Part shown: positions 21,034 through 30,187 of the stretch, piece after piece
Layout: each line of letters starts with the position of its first letter
Numbering within the stretch: position 1 is the stretch's first letter
DNA from: Mycolicibacter sinensis
GTDB lineage: Bacteria > Actinomycetota > Actinomycetes > Mycobacteriales > Mycobacteriaceae
NCBI RefSeq assembly: GCF_001667945.1
Contig: NZ_LZJK01000040.1
Location: 1 to 64,000, forward strand
Direction of reading: 5' to 3'
DNA length: 64,000 bases
The notes under the pieces: generated by a model
Seen by the model: the letters and a program-made list of their open reading frames with translations, nothing else
Database searches by the model: none
Told to the model about the DNA's origin: nothing
Made by a program: the position numbers and the translations under genes

Positions 21034-21504
21034 TTAGCGGCTGCGCACCACCGCGGTGGCGGTCGCCCGGTCCTGCAGGCCGCGGCCGTCGGCGTCGATG
21101 AATAGCGCCGGGACCACCAGCGCGATCAGCAGCCCGCGTACCACCGCCCGCACGATTCCGACTCCCGGCCCGCCACCGTCCACCGGTATCACCCGCAGCC
21201 CGCAGACGTACTGGCCCGGCGTGAAGCCGAACAGCCGCAGCGCAGCGATCCCGAGCACCAGCCAGATGACCAACACCGCGGTCGGCAGCAGCTCCCGGGT
21301 CACCACGCCCATCGCCAGGCCCAGCCCGGCAATCCCGTAGGCCACCAGCCAGTCGACGGCCAGCGCCAGCACCCGACGCCCCGTCGCCGCCAGCGAGCCA
21401 GGACCGGTGGGCGGCAAACCCAGGGCCTGCCCCGGGGCGCCGTCGGGAGGCTGCGGTCCGGCCGACTCCGGCCCGGACAGCCACGATGAGAAGGTGCGGC
21501 TCAT
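21034..21504 (-). CDS. RDD family membrane protein
   Basis: A 156-residue protein with an N-terminal proline-rich cytoplasmic stretch and three hydrophobic segments. The RDD-type signature is present as RVLALAVDWLVAYGIAG (Arg and Asp retained) and GQYVCGLRVIPVDG. RDD proteins are small membrane proteins of uncertain role, some linked to ion transport. It sits on the opposite strand between Rv2219 and glnA1 homologues, as the Rv2219A gene does. The ATG at 21504 is shared with the divergent intergenic region of glnA1. Confidence 0.85.
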   Translation of the reverse strand: MSRTFSSWLSGPESAGPQPPDGAPGQALGLPPTGPGSLAATGRRVLALAVDWLVAYGIAGLGLAMGVVTRELLPTAVLVIWLVLGIAALRLFGFTPGQYVCGLRVIPVDGGGPGVGIVRAVVRGLLIALVVPALFIDADGRGLQDRATATAVVRSR

Positions 21505-21520
21505 GGCCCCTACGATAAGC

Positions 21521-21551
21521 GGGTCGGAACCCGACCCGGCTTCGCCGGGTC
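21521..21551 (+). promoter_or_regulatory. Two overlapping, mutually exclusive hairpins in the glnA1 / RDD intergenic region
   Basis: Hairpin A pairs GGGTCGG (21521-21527) with CCGACCC (21531-21537). Hairpin B pairs GACCCGGC (21533-21540) with GCCGGGTC (21544-21551) around a TTC loop. They share bases 21533-21537, so only one can form in a transcript. The element lies 76-106 bases upstream of the glnA1 GTG and 17 bases upstream of the RDD gene start. Whether it is transcribed depends on an unmapped promoter. The sequence is seen; a role in attenuation is inference. Confidence 0.35.
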
Positions 21552-21626
21552 CTGCCGCCGTTGCGTAACGTCAGCAGCGGCAACCCCAGCGCCCGACCGG
21601 GGCTACCAGCGGAGGAGAACACTTCT

Positions 21627-23063
21627 GTGACCGACAAGACGGCCGACGACATTCTCAAACTCGTCGCCGATGAGAACGTGGAGTACATCGACATCCAGTT
21701 CTGCGACTTGCCGGGCATGATGCAGCATCTGACGATTCCCGCGTCCACCCTCGACTCGAGCGTGTTCGAGGACGGGTTGGCCTTCGACGGTTCCTCGATC
21801 CGCGGCTTCCAGTCCATCCACGAGTCCGACATGATGCTGCTGCCGGACTTCTCCACCGCGCAGATCGACCCGTTCCGGGCGGCCAAGACGCTGAACCTGA
21901 ACTTCTTCGTGCACGACCCGTTCACCCGCGAGCCCTACTCGCGCGACCCACGCAACGTCGCCCGCAAAGCGGAGAACTACCTGGCCAGCACCGGGATCGC
22001 CGACACCGCCTACTTCGGCGCCGAAGCCGAGTTCTACATCTTCGACTCGGTGGCCTTCGACTCACAGATGAACAGCACCTTCTATGAGGTCGACTCCGAT
22101 TCGGGCTGGTGGAACACCGGCTCACCGACCGAGATCGGCGGCGGCGTCAACCGCGGCTACAAGACCCGCCCGAAAGGCGGCTACTTCCCGGTGGCGCCCA
22201 ACGACCACTACGTCGACCTGCGCGACGCCATGACCACCAACCTCGCCAACGCCGGCTTGACCCTGGAGCGTGGTCACCACGAGTGCGGCTCCGGCGGGCA
22301 GGCCGAGATCAACTACCGGTTCAACACGCTGTTGCACGCCGCCGATGACCTGATGCTGTTCAAATACATCATCAAGAACACCGCCTGGGCGCACGGCAAG
22401 ACCGTCACCTTCATGCCCAAACCGCTCTTCGGTGACAACGGCTCGGGCATGCACGTGCACCTGTCGCTGTGGAAGAACGGTGATCCGCTGTTCTACGACG
22501 AGGCCGGCTACGCCGGATTGTCGGACGTCGCCCGGTACTGCATCGGCGGCATCCTGCATCACGCCCCGTCGCTGCTGGCGTTCACCAACCCCACCATCAA
22601 CTCCTATAAACGGTTGGTGCCGCACTACGAGGCGCCGATCAACCTGGTCTACAGCCAGCGCAACCGCTCGGCATGCGTGCGCATCCCGATCACCGGCACC
22701 AACCCCAAGGCCAAGCGGCTGGAGTTCCGCTGCCCGGACTCCTCGGGCAACCCGTATTTGGCCTTCGCGGCGATGCTGATGGCCTGCATCGACGGCATCA
22801 AGAACAAGATCGAGCCGGCTCCCCCGGTCGACAAAGACCTCTACGAACTGCCGCCGGACGAGGCCGCCGACATCCCGCAGGCCCCGACCACGCTGGCCGA
22901 GGTGATGGACAATCTGGAAGCCGACCACGAATACCTCACCGAGGGCGGGGTTTTCACCCCGGATCTGATCGAGAACTGGATCCGCTACAAGCGCGACCAC
23001 GAGATCACCCCGATCAACCTGCGCCCGCACCCGTATGAGTTCGCGCTGTACTACGACTGCTGA
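21627..23063 (+). CDS. glnA1: Glutamine synthetase type I-beta (GlnA1)
   Basis: The main glutamine synthetase, making glutamine from glutamate, ammonia and ATP as a dodecamer. The 478-residue protein has [16 protein letters not shown], the ATP-binding [14 protein letters not shown] and the central NRSACVRIP. The adenylylation loop [10 protein letters not shown] carries Tyr406, the residue modified by GlnE, which is encoded nearby. The start is GTG at 21627, with GGAGGAGA about ten bases upstream; the frame upstream to 21561 lacks conserved sequence. Confidence 0.97.
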   Translation: MTDKTADDILKLVADENVEYIDIQFCDLPGMMQHLTIPASTLDSSVFEDGLAFDGSSIRGFQSIHESDMMLLPDFSTAQIDPFRAAKTLNLNFFVHDPFTREPYSRDPRNVARKAENYLASTGIADTAYFGAEAEFYIFDSVAFDSQMNSTFYEVDSDSGWWNTGSPTEIGGGVNRGYKTRPKGGYFPVAPNDHYVDLRDAMTTNLANAGLTLERGHHECGSGGQAEINYRFNTLLHAADDLMLFKYIIKNTAWAHGKTVTFMPKPLFGDNGSGMHVHLSLWKNGDPLFYDEAGYAGLSDVARYCIGGILHHAPSLLAFTNPTINSYKRLVPHYEAPINLVYSQRNRSACVRIPITGTNPKAKRLEFRCPDSSGNPYLAFAAMLMACIDGIKNKIEPAPPVDKDLYELPPDEAADIPQAPTTLAEVMDNLEADHEYLTEGGVFTPDLIENWIRYKRDHEITPINLRPHPYEFALYYDC

Positions 23064-23137
23064 GTGAACCCGAGCGTCACGCCCGCGCCACGCCGCAACC
23101 CGGCGAACACAGGATTATGTCGTAGTACGATCAAATC

Positions 23138-23659
23138 GTGCATGCGTCGACAGTCCGGTGGCGGCGCGCCATCGGCACCGCACTACTAATCGTGGCGCTG
23201 GCCTGCGCTCCGGGAGCACACGCCGATCCGGAACCGCCCCCGGGGGCGCCGGTCCCCACCGCCGAGCAGGTGGCGGCCATCCTGAACCAGCTCACCGACC
23301 CGAACGTCGCCGACACCGATAAGGCCAAACTGGTCGATGGCGGGCTTTCGCCGGATGAGCTGGGCCAGAACGATCAGGGGCTCGCCAAACTGGTCCGGCA
23401 CCACGCCCTGCCGTTCACCTTCACCGTCACCGACATCCGGCCGGCGATCAACGACCTGGCCGGTGTCACCGCGGCCCTCACCTGACCGCGGGAGCCGTTC
23501 CCGGTGATCCGGCCGCTGGTCCTGGTCGACCACGACGGCACCTGGCAGCTCACCCACGACAGCTATGAGCCGACATTCGCCAACATGGTCCGGCACGTCA
23601 TCCACCGGGTCGGACCGCATCCCGGTGCCGGCGGGAATGTAGCCGTCTTCGGCTGGTGA
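23138..23659 (+). pseudogene. MTB12-like secreted antigen gene with an internal in-frame stop
   Basis: A GTG at 23138 opens a frame with a clear signal peptide (basic WRRA, hydrophobic core, AHA cleavage near residue 29). A mature region follows (DTDKAKLVDGG, NDQGLAKLVRHH, LPFTFTVTDIRPA) that resembles the MTB12/CFP2 low-molecular-weight antigen domain. Codon 116 is TGA (23483-23485). The same frame then continues with the expected last beta-strands (PFPVIRPLVLVDHDGTWQLTHDSYEP) and ends at 23659. Without the stop the product would be 173 residues, so the gene has a nonsense codon, not a frameshift. A Gly codon (GGA) would fit the family pattern at this site. The family assignment is from pattern memory. 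Confidence 0.6.
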
Positions 23660-23753
23660 CCCGTTCTCCCCAGTTGGGGGTTCATCCACAGCTCGGCCCT
23701 CGGGTGTGCTCCGGTTCGCTGTGGTTGTCGGGGCGGGTTTTTAGCGTCGGTGT

Positions 23754-25139
23754 ATGGCATCAGTACTGAGTGCGGCAGCGGCGCAGGAGCAGATCTGTGC
23801 GGCGCTGGATGCCATCGACACCGCCCATCAGCTGTTGCGCGAGACACCCTCGGACCTGGTCGGTAACGACTTTCGGATCGAGATCGCCGACCGGTTGGAG
23901 ACCCAGGACCGCACCAACCGCGGCCTGATGTACCGGATCTTCGGTGAGCTGGCCGACCCACCCGATGGCCAGGGCTCGATCGCGCAGGTGCGGGCGGCAC
24001 TGTGGAAGCGGTTGCACATCACCCCGCGCGAGATCACCCGCCGCTGCCGGCTGGCCACCCGCGTCCGGCCACGCCGGTCGCTGACCGGCGCCGAGATCCC
24101 CGCCGAGCTGCCGCAGCTGGCCGCGGCGATCGAAGCCGGGCTGGTCGGGGAAGACCACATCCGGGCCATCTGCCAAGCCGTCGACGTGCTGCCGTCCTCG
24201 ATAGCCCCCGATGAGATCGCCAAGGCCGAAGCCGCCCTGGTCGAGCACGCCACCCAGGCGGATGCGGGCGTCGTCAGCAAACTCGGCCAACGCATCGCCG
24301 ACCACCTCAACCCCGACGGGCTGTTCAGCGACGAAGACCGGGCACGGCGCCGCGGCCTGATGCTGGGCCGCCAAGGCCCCGACGGCATGTCCACCCTGTC
24401 CGGGCTATTGGATCCACAGGCCCGCGCCTACTTCGAGGCGATCACCGCCGCAGTCCGACCCGGACGCCACCGACCCGAGGGATCAAACACCACCGGCCGC
24501 GATGACCGCACCGATGCCCAACGCCGCCACGACGCCTTCACACTCGCCATGGCCACCGCCCTCTCCGCCAACAAACTGGGCACCCACCGGGGCCACCCGG
24601 TCACCGTCGTGGTCACCACCACCCTGGCCGAACTCAACCAAGCCGCCCACGCAGTCACCGATCCCTGCATCCCCATGCCCTCGCCCGCTTACACCGGCGG
24701 CGGCTCCCGACTGCCTATGCGCGACCTGATCCACATGGCCGGCCAGGCGATCCACTACCTCGCGGTCTTCGACGACCACACCCAACGCCCGCTCTACCTC
24801 GGCCGGCAAAAACGCGTCGCCACCACCGACCAACGCCTCATCTGCTACGCCCGCGACCGCGGCTGCACCCACCCCAACTGCCTAGAACCGGGCTATCACT
24901 GCGAAGTCCACCACGCCCGGCCCTGGGCCCACGGCGGACGCACCAACGCCGACGAACTGTTCTTCGCCTGCGGACCCCACCACACCGACGCCACCGACGG
25001 CCGCCAACACACCACCATCACCCAAACCGGCCGCCTCGGCTGGACCGACGGCACCAGCCCACCACAAACCAACCACGCCCACCACCCCGAAGAACTCCTC
25101 TACAGCAACCCCGACCCACCCAAGAACGACGCCACGTGA
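23754..25139 (+). CDS. 13E12 repeat family protein (DUF222 with HNH endonuclease domain)
   Basis: A 461-residue protein of the multicopy mycobacterial 13E12 (REP13E12) family. The DUF222 region covers about residues 10-330, with features such as RCRLATRVRPRRSLTG, ARRRGLMLGRQGPDGMSTL and AYFEAITAAVRPGRH. The C-terminal HNH domain is seen as CTHPNCLEPGYHCEVHHA, then WAHGGRTNADELFFACGPHH (CxxxxC with the His-Asn-His pattern). The frame is intact and full length, starting at ATG 23754. Family members spread as repeated loci and host phage/plasmid attachment sites in M. tuberculosis. In M. tuberculosis glnA1 and glnE are adjacent, so this is an insertion relative to that order. Confidence 0.88.
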   Translation: MASVLSAAAAQEQICAALDAIDTAHQLLRETPSDLVGNDFRIEIADRLETQDRTNRGLMYRIFGELADPPDGQGSIAQVRAALWKRLHITPREITRRCRLATRVRPRRSLTGAEIPAELPQLAAAIEAGLVGEDHIRAICQAVDVLPSSIAPDEIAKAEAALVEHATQADAGVVSKLGQRIADHLNPDGLFSDEDRARRRGLMLGRQGPDGMSTLSGLLDPQARAYFEAITAAVRPGRHRPEGSNTTGRDDRTDAQRRHDAFTLAMATALSANKLGTHRGHPVTVVVTTTLAELNQAAHAVTDPCIPMPSPAYTGGGSRLPMRDLIHMAGQAIHYLAVFDDHTQRPLYLGRQKRVATTDQRLICYARDRGCTHPNCLEPGYHCEVHHARPWAHGGRTNADELFFACGPHHTDATDGRQHTTITQTGRLGWTDGTSPPQTNHAHHPEELLYSNPDPPKNDAT

Positions 25140-25160
25140 GCGCTGCGTTAGCTGTGCGAC

Positions 25161-25808
25161 TTAGTCCAGTCCGTCACGCGCCCAGGCCGGCATGATGAAC
25201 ACGCCTTCGGCTTCCACCGTGATTCCGGCTGCATCGGAAATATGGCCGCGCGCATACGTTTTGATGCGTTCCCGGCGGTATACCGAGGCTTCTGCTCGCA
25301 GCGGGCCCAGCGGGGTGCCGCGCAAGTACTTCACCGTGATGGTGCCGGTGAACAGCGGCTTGGTCAGTCCGTCGCTGGCCGCCTCACCGAGCAGATGGTC
25401 GAGTACCAGGGCACTGACGCCGCCGTGGACCAGCGAGGGCGGGCCCTCATAGGCCGCGCCGAGGTGAAAGTCGCTCCAGCAGTGGCCGTTCTCGCCGTGG
25501 TGGATCACCAGCGGCGGGGCGATCGGATTGCGCAACCCGATCACCGCGTTGCCCCACGCCAGCGGCCGCCCGTTGACGACGTAACGCATGCCCGGTGAAT
25601 CACTGAGGATCCCGGCACGCAGCCGCCCGGTCATCTGGCGGACCGCAGTGGTCACCTCTCGGATCGTGGTGTCGTCGGCTTCGGTGCGGATGGTGGCGTC
25701 GATCAGCTCACGTACCGCCTGCGCCAGCGGCCCATACCGTTGCGAGAGCAGCGCGCTCTCGTCGGCGCTGATCGTGGGCACGTCCGAGCCCGCTCCGAAA
25801 TCCACCAC
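25161..25808 (-). CDS. PaaI-type hotdog-fold acyl-CoA thioesterase
   Basis: A 215-residue protein whose C-terminal half is a hotdog domain of the PaaI/4HBT kind. Features are EGPPSLVHGGVSALVLDHLLG (the HGG catalytic helix), FTGTITVKYLRGTPLGPL and ITVEAEGVFIMPAW. The N-terminal 90 residues are helical and typical of mycobacterial members. It probably hydrolyses a medium or long acyl-CoA; the substrate cannot be told. The start is ATG at 25808, and it lies 12 bases downstream of the glnE stop on the same strand. In this strand order glnE is upstream of the thioesterase, so it could be the last gene of the glnA2-glnE unit. Confidence 0.85.
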   Translation of the reverse strand: MVDFGAGSDVPTISADESALLSQRYGPLAQAVRELIDATIRTEADDTTIREVTTAVRQMTGRLRAGILSDSPGMRYVVNGRPLAWGNAVIGLRNPIAPPLVIHHGENGHCWSDFHLGAAYEGPPSLVHGGVSALVLDHLLGEAASDGLTKPLFTGTITVKYLRGTPLGPLRAEASVYRRERIKTYARGHISDAAGITVEAEGVFIMPAWARDGLD

Positions 25809-25820
25809 AGATGTTCTCCT

Positions 25821-28814
25821 CTAATCTCCGAATACCTTGCGCACCACAGCCTTTGCGCGCCGCGTCACCCGCAGGTAGTTGTCCAGGAACTCGCCGCCGT
25901 CACCGCCGGGCCAACCGGCGGCCACCGCGACCGCGTTGAGCGCGCGCCCGGCCCCGGGCAGCTGGTCGGTGGGTTTGCCGCGCACCAGGACCAGCGCGTT
26001 GCGGGCGCGGGTCGCGGTCAGCCAGGCCTGGCGGAGGCGGTCCACGTCGTCTTCCTCGAGCAGTCCGGCGGCGGCGATGGCGTCCAGGGTCTCCAGGGTC
26101 GAGGTGTTGTGCAGCGCCGGAAACCGGTGCGCGTGGCGCAGCTGCAGCAGCTGCACCGTCCACTCGACGTCGGCCAGCCCGCCCCGGCCCAGCTTGGTGT
26201 GGGTGTTGGGGTCTGCGCCGCGCGGCAGCCGTTCGGCGTCGACGCGTGCCTTGACCCGGCGGATCTCCCGCACCGCGTCGGCGGACACCCCGCCGGCCGG
26301 ATACCGGGTCTCATCGACCATCAGCAGAAACCGTCGGCCCAGGTCCGCATCACCGGCGACCCAGTGCGCCCGCAGCAGCGCCTGAATCTCCCAGGGCTGG
26401 GCCCACTGGGCGTAGTAGGCCGCATAGGAGGCCAGGGTGCGCACCGGCGGGCCGGTGCGGCCCTCCGGTCGCAGGTTGATGTCGACCTGCAGCGGGGGGT
26501 CGGCGCTGGCGGTGCCCAGCAGCGCGCGGACCTGTTCGGCGATCGACGTCGCCCAGCGCACCGCGTCGGCGTCGCTGACGCCCTCGGTGGGCTCGCAGAC
26601 GAACATGACGTCGGCGTCCGAGCCGTAACCGAGTTCGCGCCCGCCGAGCCGGCCCATCCCGATGACGGCGATGCGCGCCGGGGCCGCCTGGCCGTCATCA
26701 TCGGGCAGGTTGACCCGGATGATCGCGTCCAGACTGGCCTGCAGCACCGCCACCCACACCGCGGTCAGTGCCGTGCAGACGTCCCGGATTTCGAGCATGC
26801 CGAGCAGGTCCGCTGAGGCGATCCGGGCCAGTTCGAAACGGCGCAGGCTGCGGGCGGCTGCGATGGCGCGCACCGGGTCGGCGTAGCGGGCCGCCGACGC
26901 GATCAGCGCCCGCGCCACCGCGTCCGGCTCGGAGTCGAGCAGTTTCGGCCCGGACGGACCGTCGCCATAGGCCTGGATGACGTCGGGCGCCCGCATCAAC
27001 AGCTCCGGGATGTAGGCCGAGGTGCCCAGCACCCGCATCAGCCGCTTGGCGACGGCGCTGCTGTCGCGCAACGTGCTCAGGTACCAGCGGTGGGCGGCCA
27101 TCGCCTCGCTGAGCCGGCGGTAGGCCAGCAGGCCGGCGTCGGGGTTGGGCGTGTCCGACAGCCAGTACAACAGCTTGGGCAGCAGCACGGTCTGCACCCG
27201 GCCGCGGCGGCCGCTCTGGTTGGTCAGCGCCGCCAGATGCGTCAGGGCGTTCTGCGGCGCCTCGTAGCCGAGTGCGGCCAGCTGGCGTTCGGCGGCGCCG
27301 GGCGTCAGGCCGCCGGCCAGCTCCAGTCCGGCAGGGCCGACCGCCTCCAGCAGCGGCTGATAGAACAGCTTGGCGTGTAGCCGCGACACCCGCAGGTTCT
27401 GGGCCTTGAGCTCCTCGCGCAGCACCCCCAACGCATCGTGGCGTCCGTCCGGGCGGACGTGGGCGGCGCGGGCCAGCCAGCGCAACGCCTCGTCGTCGTC
27501 GGGAGGTGGCAGCATGTGGGTGCGCTTGAGGCGCTGCAGCTGCAGCCGGTGTTCGAGCAGCCGGAGGAACTCATACGACGCGGTCAGAGTCGCTGAATCC
27601 TCGCGGCCGATGTAGCCGCCGGCGCCGAGCGCGGCCAGGGCATCGACGGTGGAGGCCACGTGCAAGGACTCATCGCTGCGGCCGTGTACCAACTGCAAAA
27701 GCTGCACGGCGAACTCCACGTCGCGCAGTCCCCCGGCGCCGAGCTTGATCTCGCGGGCCCGGATCTCGGCGGGCACCAACTGCGCCACCCGCCGGCGCAT
27801 CGCCTGCACGTCGGCGACGAAATCCTCCCGCTCGCAGGCGGTCCAGACCATCGGCAGCAGTGCGTCGACGTAGGCTCGGCCCAGTTCGGCGTCACCGGCG
27901 GCGGGGCGCGCCTTGAGCAGCGCCTGGAACTCCCAGGTCTTGGCCCACCGCTGGTAGTAGGCGACGTGCGATTCCAACGTCCGCACCAGCGCGCCGTGGC
28001 GGCCCTCCGGCCGCAGATTGGCGTCCACCTCGAAGAACGCCTCGCCGGCCACCCGCATCAGCTCGCCGGCGATCCGGCTGCTCACCGCGTCGGCCTCCTC
28101 GGCGACGAAGATGACGTCGACATCGCTGACGTAATTGAGTTCCCGCGCACCGCATTTGCCCATCGCGATCACGGCCAGGCGCGGCGCAGGATCGGTGCCG
28201 CAGACCAGCCTCTCGGCCACCCGCAGCGCCGCTGCCAGCGCGGCGTCGGCCAGATCGGCCAGATGCGCGCCGACGGTCACGAACGGCAGTTCCGGCAGGA
28301 TCTCGACGGTCGGGGCCAGATCCAGCGCCGCCAGCACCAGGATCCGGTCGCGGTACAGCGCCCGCAGCCGCTCGACGTAGCCGCCGTCTGCCGTCTCGGC
28401 GACGCAGTCCAAGAACATGGCGCGCAGCGCATCTGCCGAGGGCAGGGCCAGCCCATAGTCGTCGTCCGTACTGGCCAGCAGCTTCCAGGACTGCGGATGG
28501 GTGATGAGGTGATCGCCCAGGGCCAACGAGGATCCCAGTACCCCGAACAGCCGCCCGCGCAGGCCGCGATCGGCCATCAGCGCCGCGCTCAGTTCCGCCC
28601 AGTCGATTCCCGGCGCCTCCGACAGCCTTACCAGGGTGCGCAGCGCGGCGTCGGCGTCGGGTGCTCGCGACAGCGCCCACAGCACATCGACATGCGGCTG
28701 GGTGTAGGAGCTGTACCAGCCCAGCTGGGTCAGGTCCGCCGCGGCGTACCGGTCGACCAAGCCCAACCGCCCGACGCTGGGCAGCTTGCGGCGCTGCGCT
28801 CCGGGGTAGGCCAC
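25821..28814 (-). CDS. glnE: Glutamine synthetase adenylyltransferase/deadenylylase (GlnE)
   Basis: A 997-residue bifunctional regulator of GlnA1. It has two nucleotidyltransferase domains. The N-terminal deadenylylation domain shows [19 protein letters not shown] at residues 219-237, with catalytic Asp231 and Asp233. The C-terminal adenylylation domain shows [21 protein letters not shown] near residue 725. Helical linker/PII-responsive regions follow each. Length is as in M. tuberculosis GlnE, which is essential there. It lies 12 bases downstream of glnA2 on the same strand, so the modifying enzyme is cotranscribed with the second synthetase while its main target glnA1 is on the other strand. 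Confidence 0.96.
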   Translation of the reverse strand: MAYPGAQRRKLPSVGRLGLVDRYAAADLTQLGWYSSYTQPHVDVLWALSRAPDADAALRTLVRLSEAPGIDWAELSAALMADRGLRGRLFGVLGSSLALGDHLITHPQSWKLLASTDDDYGLALPSADALRAMFLDCVAETADGGYVERLRALYRDRILVLAALDLAPTVEILPELPFVTVGAHLADLADAALAAALRVAERLVCGTDPAPRLAVIAMGKCGARELNYVSDVDVIFVAEEADAVSSRIAGELMRVAGEAFFEVDANLRPEGRHGALVRTLESHVAYYQRWAKTWEFQALLKARPAAGDAELGRAYVDALLPMVWTACEREDFVADVQAMRRRVAQLVPAEIRAREIKLGAGGLRDVEFAVQLLQLVHGRSDESLHVASTVDALAALGAGGYIGREDSATLTASYEFLRLLEHRLQLQRLKRTHMLPPPDDDEALRWLARAAHVRPDGRHDALGVLREELKAQNLRVSRLHAKLFYQPLLEAVGPAGLELAGGLTPGAAERQLAALGYEAPQNALTHLAALTNQSGRRGRVQTVLLPKLLYWLSDTPNPDAGLLAYRRLSEAMAAHRWYLSTLRDSSAVAKRLMRVLGTSAYIPELLMRAPDVIQAYGDGPSGPKLLDSEPDAVARALIASAARYADPVRAIAAARSLRRFELARIASADLLGMLEIRDVCTALTAVWVAVLQASLDAIIRVNLPDDDGQAAPARIAVIGMGRLGGRELGYGSDADVMFVCEPTEGVSDADAVRWATSIAEQVRALLGTASADPPLQVDINLRPEGRTGPPVRTLASYAAYYAQWAQPWEIQALLRAHWVAGDADLGRRFLLMVDETRYPAGGVSADAVREIRRVKARVDAERLPRGADPNTHTKLGRGGLADVEWTVQLLQLRHAHRFPALHNTSTLETLDAIAAAGLLEEDDVDRLRQAWLTATRARNALVLVRGKPTDQLPGAGRALNAVAVAAGWPGGDGGEFLDNYLRVTRRAKAVVRKVFGD

Positions 28815-28826
28815 CAGGCGTCCGGG

Positions 28827-30167
28827 CTAGAGCGCCAGGTAGTTCTGCAGCTCGTAGGGGGTGACGTGGCTGCGGTAGTTCGCCCACTCCTGGCGCTTGT
28901 TACGCAGGAAGAAGTCGAAAACCTGCTCCCCCAACGCTTCTGCGACCAGCTCGGAGTTCTCCATCTCGGAAAGCGCGCGCTCCAAGGTGCCGGGCAGTTC
29001 GCGGTAGCCCATCGCCCGGCGTTCCTCGGGCGTCAACGCCCACACGTTGTCCTCGGCCTCCGGGCCGAGTTCGTAGCCCTTCTCCACGCCGCGCAGGCCG
29101 GCGGCCAGCAGCACGGCGAAGGTCAGATAGGGGTTGCACGCCGAGTCCGGGCTGCGCACCTCGACACGCCGCGACGACGTCTTGTGCGGGCTGTACATCG
29201 GTACCCGCACCAGCGCCGAGCGGTTGGACGCGCCCCAGGACGCCGCCGTGGGTGCCTCCCCGCCGTGGATCAGCCGCTTGTAGGAGTTGACCCACTGGTT
29301 GGTGACGGCACTGATCTCGTTGGCGTGCTCCAGGATTCCGGCGATGAACGACTTGGCGGTGTTGGACAGCTGCAAGGGGTCGTCGGGACTGTGGAAGGCG
29401 TTGACCTCCCCCTCGAACAGGCTCATGTGGGTGTGCATGGCCGAACCGGCGTACTCCCGGAATGGCTTGGGCATGAACGACGCCCGCACCCCCTCTTTGA
29501 GCGCGATCTCCTTGATCAGGTAGCGGAAGGTCATCACGTTGTCGGCCATCGACAGCGCGTCGGCGTAACGCAGGTCGATCTCCTGCTGGCCCGGAGCGTT
29601 CTCGTGGTGGCTGTACTCCACCGAGATGCCCATGGTTTCCAGCGCGTCGATCGCGTGCCGGCGGAAGTTGGCCGCCGAGCCGTGGATCGCCTGGTCGAAA
29701 TAGCCGGCGTCGTCGGCCGGCACCGGCGTGGAACCGTCGTAGGGGCCGGGCTGCAGCAGGAAGAACTCGATCTCGGGATGCACATAGCAGGCGAAGCCCA
29801 GTTCTCCGGCCTTGGCCAGTTGCCGGCGCAGCACGTGCCGCGACGACGCCCAGGCCGGGGAACCATCCGGCATGGTGATGTCGCAGAACATCCGTGCCGA
29901 GTACTGCCGGCCGTTATCCGACGTCCACGGCAGCAGCTGGAACGTCGACGGGTCGGGGTGGGCGACCATGTCCGATTCGAAGACCCGGGCGAAGCCCTCG
30001 ATCGCCGAACCGTCGAAGCCCACGCCCTCCTCGAAGGCGCCCTCGAGCTCAGCCGGTGCGATCGCGACCGACTTCAGGTATCCGAGAACGTCGGTGAACC
30101 AGAGCCGGACGAAACGGATGTCGCGTTCCTCCAGCGTGCGGAGCACAAACTCCTTCTGACGGTCCAT
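28827..30167 (-). CDS. glnA2: Glutamine synthetase GlnA2
   Basis: A 446-residue type I glutamine synthetase paralogue with the same length as M. tuberculosis GlnA2. It begins MDRQKEFVLRTLEERDIRFVRLWFTD. It has GFDGSAIEGFARV, PEIEFFLLQPGP, FMPKPFREYAGSAMHTHMSL and NRSALVRVPMY. It lacks the clear adenylylation loop seen in GlnA1: the equivalent region reads KGYELGPEAEDNV. The ATG at 30167 is used; the frame upstream to 31751 is antisense-phase sequence of caeA with no start or homology. caeA is upstream and glnE downstream on the same strand. Confidence 0.95.
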   Translation of the reverse strand: MDRQKEFVLRTLEERDIRFVRLWFTDVLGYLKSVAIAPAELEGAFEEGVGFDGSAIEGFARVFESDMVAHPDPSTFQLLPWTSDNGRQYSARMFCDITMPDGSPAWASSRHVLRRQLAKAGELGFACYVHPEIEFFLLQPGPYDGSTPVPADDAGYFDQAIHGSAANFRRHAIDALETMGISVEYSHHENAPGQQEIDLRYADALSMADNVMTFRYLIKEIALKEGVRASFMPKPFREYAGSAMHTHMSLFEGEVNAFHSPDDPLQLSNTAKSFIAGILEHANEISAVTNQWVNSYKRLIHGGEAPTAASWGASNRSALVRVPMYSPHKTSSRRVEVRSPDSACNPYLTFAVLLAAGLRGVEKGYELGPEAEDNVWALTPEERRAMGYRELPGTLERALSEMENSELVAEALGEQVFDFFLRNKRQEWANYRSHVTPYELQNYLAL

Positions 30168-30187
30168 ACCGCGAAGCGTAGCAGCGC

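Noticed and set aside
23483..23485. Selenocysteine reading of the in-frame TGA
   Set aside because: Mycobacteria lack a convincing reason for Sec here, the family has no Cys at this position, and no SECIS-like hairpin is evident.
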